Shown here: positions 63,008 to 64,000 of the stretch, piece by piece
Position numbering within the stretch: the first letter of the stretch is position 1
Layout: the number at the start of each line of letters is the position of its first letter
Origin: Alkalicoccus chagannorensis DSM 18086
Lineage (GTDB): Bacteria > Bacillota > Bacilli > Bacillales > Salisediminibacteriaceae
NCBI RefSeq assembly: GCF_000429725.1
Contig: NZ_KE386944.1
Coordinates: forward strand, 1-64,000
Direction: 5' to 3'
Length of the DNA: 64,000 nucleotides
Notes under the pieces: model-generated
The model's database searches: none
What the model was told of the DNA's origin: nothing
The model's input: the letters and a program-made list of their open reading frames with translations, nothing else
Position numbers and translations under genes: made by a program

Positions 63008-63403
63008 ATGAAGGTAGTAAAACTCGACGATATCATTGGATCCGATCAGCATATCGACGGTGGTAACTGGGAAAGCCGCCGCCTTATCCTCAAGAAGGAC
63101 GGTATGGGCTACTCGGTACACGACACGGTCATCAAAGCAGGAACGGAAACACACATCTGGTACAAAAACCACTTGGAATCTGTCTACTGCATTGAAGGAG
63201 AAGGCGAAGTAGAGACGGTGAAAGACGGCAAAATCTGGCCGATTAAAGCCAATGAACTCTACGCGCTGGATGAGCACGACGAACACTATCTCCGTGCCAA
63301 CAAAGGCGTGGACATGCGGATGGTGTGCGTATTCAATCCGGCAATCACCGGCCGGGAAGTGCACGACGAAGACGGCGCCTACAAGCTCGTCGACGACGAA
63401 TAA
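63008..63403 (+). CDS. ectC: Ectoine synthase
   Basis: EctC closes N-acetyl-diaminobutyrate to the ring of ectoine. The 131-residue cupin-fold protein has the family pattern: [53 protein letters not shown] and [24 protein letters not shown] precedes the ATG. No ectD (hydroxylase) gene lies in the window; if present it is elsewhere. A strong terminator follows. Confidence 0.96.
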   Translation: MKVVKLDDIIGSDQHIDGGNWESRRLILKKDGMGYSVHDTVIKAGTETHIWYKNHLESVYCIEGEGEVETVKDGKIWPIKANELYALDEHDEHYLRANKGVDMRMVCVFNPAITGREVHDEDGAYKLVDDE

Positions 63404-63416
63404 GTTTGACTGGATC

Positions 63417-63456
63417 AGCCCTGCGGCATACTGCCGCAGGGCTTTCTTTTTCTTTC
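63417..63456 (+). terminator. Terminator of ectABC
   Basis: AGCCCTGCGGCA and TGCCGCAGGGCT form a perfect 12-bp stem followed by TTCTTTTTCTTTCTTT. Confidence 0.92.
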
Positions 63457-63548
63457 TTTGCATGGGAAATATAAAATGCTCCACGTCTGTTGATTACCCA
63501 TTTATTAGGGAAATATGTATTGGGTGCAGCGGCTGCAGTATTTCTTTG

Positions 63549-63631
63549 CTTGCCGTGGAGAAAGCTTTCATCTTCCCTCGAAGAACGCCGGGGAGATCTT
63601 CCAGCTTTCTTTTTCCACAGGCGTCTCGAAA
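63549..63631 (+). repeat. Small inverted-end repeat element, copy 3
   Basis: It starts CTTGCCGTGGAGAAAG and ends TTTCCACAGGCGTCTCGAAA. It is 56 kb from the pair at 7142-7373 and closest to the inverted copy there. Confidence 0.6.
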
Positions 63632-63726
63632 GAACACCTTGCCACTGCGACATGTTTGATCATAAGGAAGAAAGGATGCAGCACCCTCCTTCCTTACAAA
63701 GAAAGGCTCGTTTTTCCTAAGATTTT

Positions 63727-63814
63727 AGGAAAGCATACGTTTTCATACAAGGAGACGGCTGCATCGCACGCTGCGCGCCGTTCCGACCAAAGGGCGCTTT
63801 GCGCTTTTGTTCAG
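63727..63814 (+). repeat. Dispersed hairpin element, precise hairpin-deleted copy
   Basis: The 5' part (ACGTTTTCATACAAGGAGAC) runs through GCATCGCACGCTGCGC and joins directly to GCCGTTCCGACCAAAG and the final GGCGCTTTGCGCTTTTGTTC. Compared with the copy at 54894 exactly the central stem module is missing. From 63815 to 64000 nothing was recognised. Confidence 0.72.
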
Positions 63815-64000
63815 AGAAAAAGCATTGCAGCTTTTTTTAGAAAAAGAGCGGCGCGCAGCCGGCGACTCCGGGAGGATCAGGACGATTCGAAGATCCGGCT
63901 GCCGGAGGCAGACTAGCTGAGAGAGTCCCCTCCGGAAAGCGCCCGGCGGAAGCAGAGCGTCTCTCCGTATTCCAAATAAGAAGCTCTTTCGGAAGGGCTG

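Noticed and set aside
61688-63484. Long open frame of about 600 codons on the minus strand opposite ectB-ectC
   Set aside because: It is the mirror of two clearly recognised genes, has no ribosome binding site and no domain signal; long antisense frames are common in GC-rich genes.

Overview
The window looks like chromosome of a GC-rich, salt-adapted and possibly alkaliphilic member of the Bacillaceae (Alkalicoccus or Salisediminibacterium would fit; the genus is an inference). The evidence is strong AGGAGG-type ribosome binding sites, Bacillus-type gene sets (rbs, lutPABC with LutR, SigO/RsoA/YvrJ, LicT-bglP, a YodB-like regulator, RelP), a complete ectABC operon, a BCCT transporter, a GbsR-linked betaine-binding protein, and lipoproteins with long acidic Asp/Asn-rich linkers after the lipid anchor. 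No rRNA, tRNA, CRISPR array, transposase or phage gene was seen.

Layout. 0.25-6.4 kb: ribose operon rbsR-D-A-C-B-K with two identical operators and a cre site. 6.4-8.9 kb: yvrJ, rsoA and sigO (a two-subunit sigma factor) with two small membrane proteins. 9.2-13.4 kb: a surface polysaccharide deacetylase, a four-gene lipoprotein operon and an ArsR regulator. 13.6-24.8 kb: class B PBP, a short AT-rich island, MazG-like and GNAT genes, a possible RQC-minor protein, a YodB-like/WrbA quinone-stress pair, OsmC, DedA, a glutaredoxin and a baeRF protein. 24.9-33.7 kb: lutR, a metal-type two-component system divergent from a Met/His-rich secreted protein, then lutPABC. 34-45.4 kb: orphan peptide-binding lipoprotein, BCCT carrier, AidB-like dehydrogenase, DUF805, MpsC-like, MBL hydrolase, MDR reductase and RelP. 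45.6-53.5 kb: beta-galactoside (GH42 + AraC) and beta-glucoside (licT-bglP-GH1) utilisation, the latter with two RAT antiterminators. 53.8-64 kb: phosphotransferase, Zn alcohol dehydrogenase, gbsR-isochorismatase-opuAC, a membrane-anchored PstS-like protein and ectABC.

Between the genes lie three families of non-coding repeats. The most striking is an array of nine units at a 21-bp pitch with one 19-bp step, present four times with the same architecture (three forward, one mirrored). The second is a dispersed element of about 130 bp with a central hairpin whose stem changes on both sides together while the loop stays constant (14 complete or partial copies). The third is a small element of about 80 bp with inverted ends. 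None is explained by the annotated genes.

The genes together describe a carbon-opportunistic heterotroph (ribose, lactate, beta-galactosides, beta-glucosides) under CcpA-type control, with osmoprotection by ectoine synthesis and betaine uptake, and several thiol, quinone and cell-envelope stress functions.
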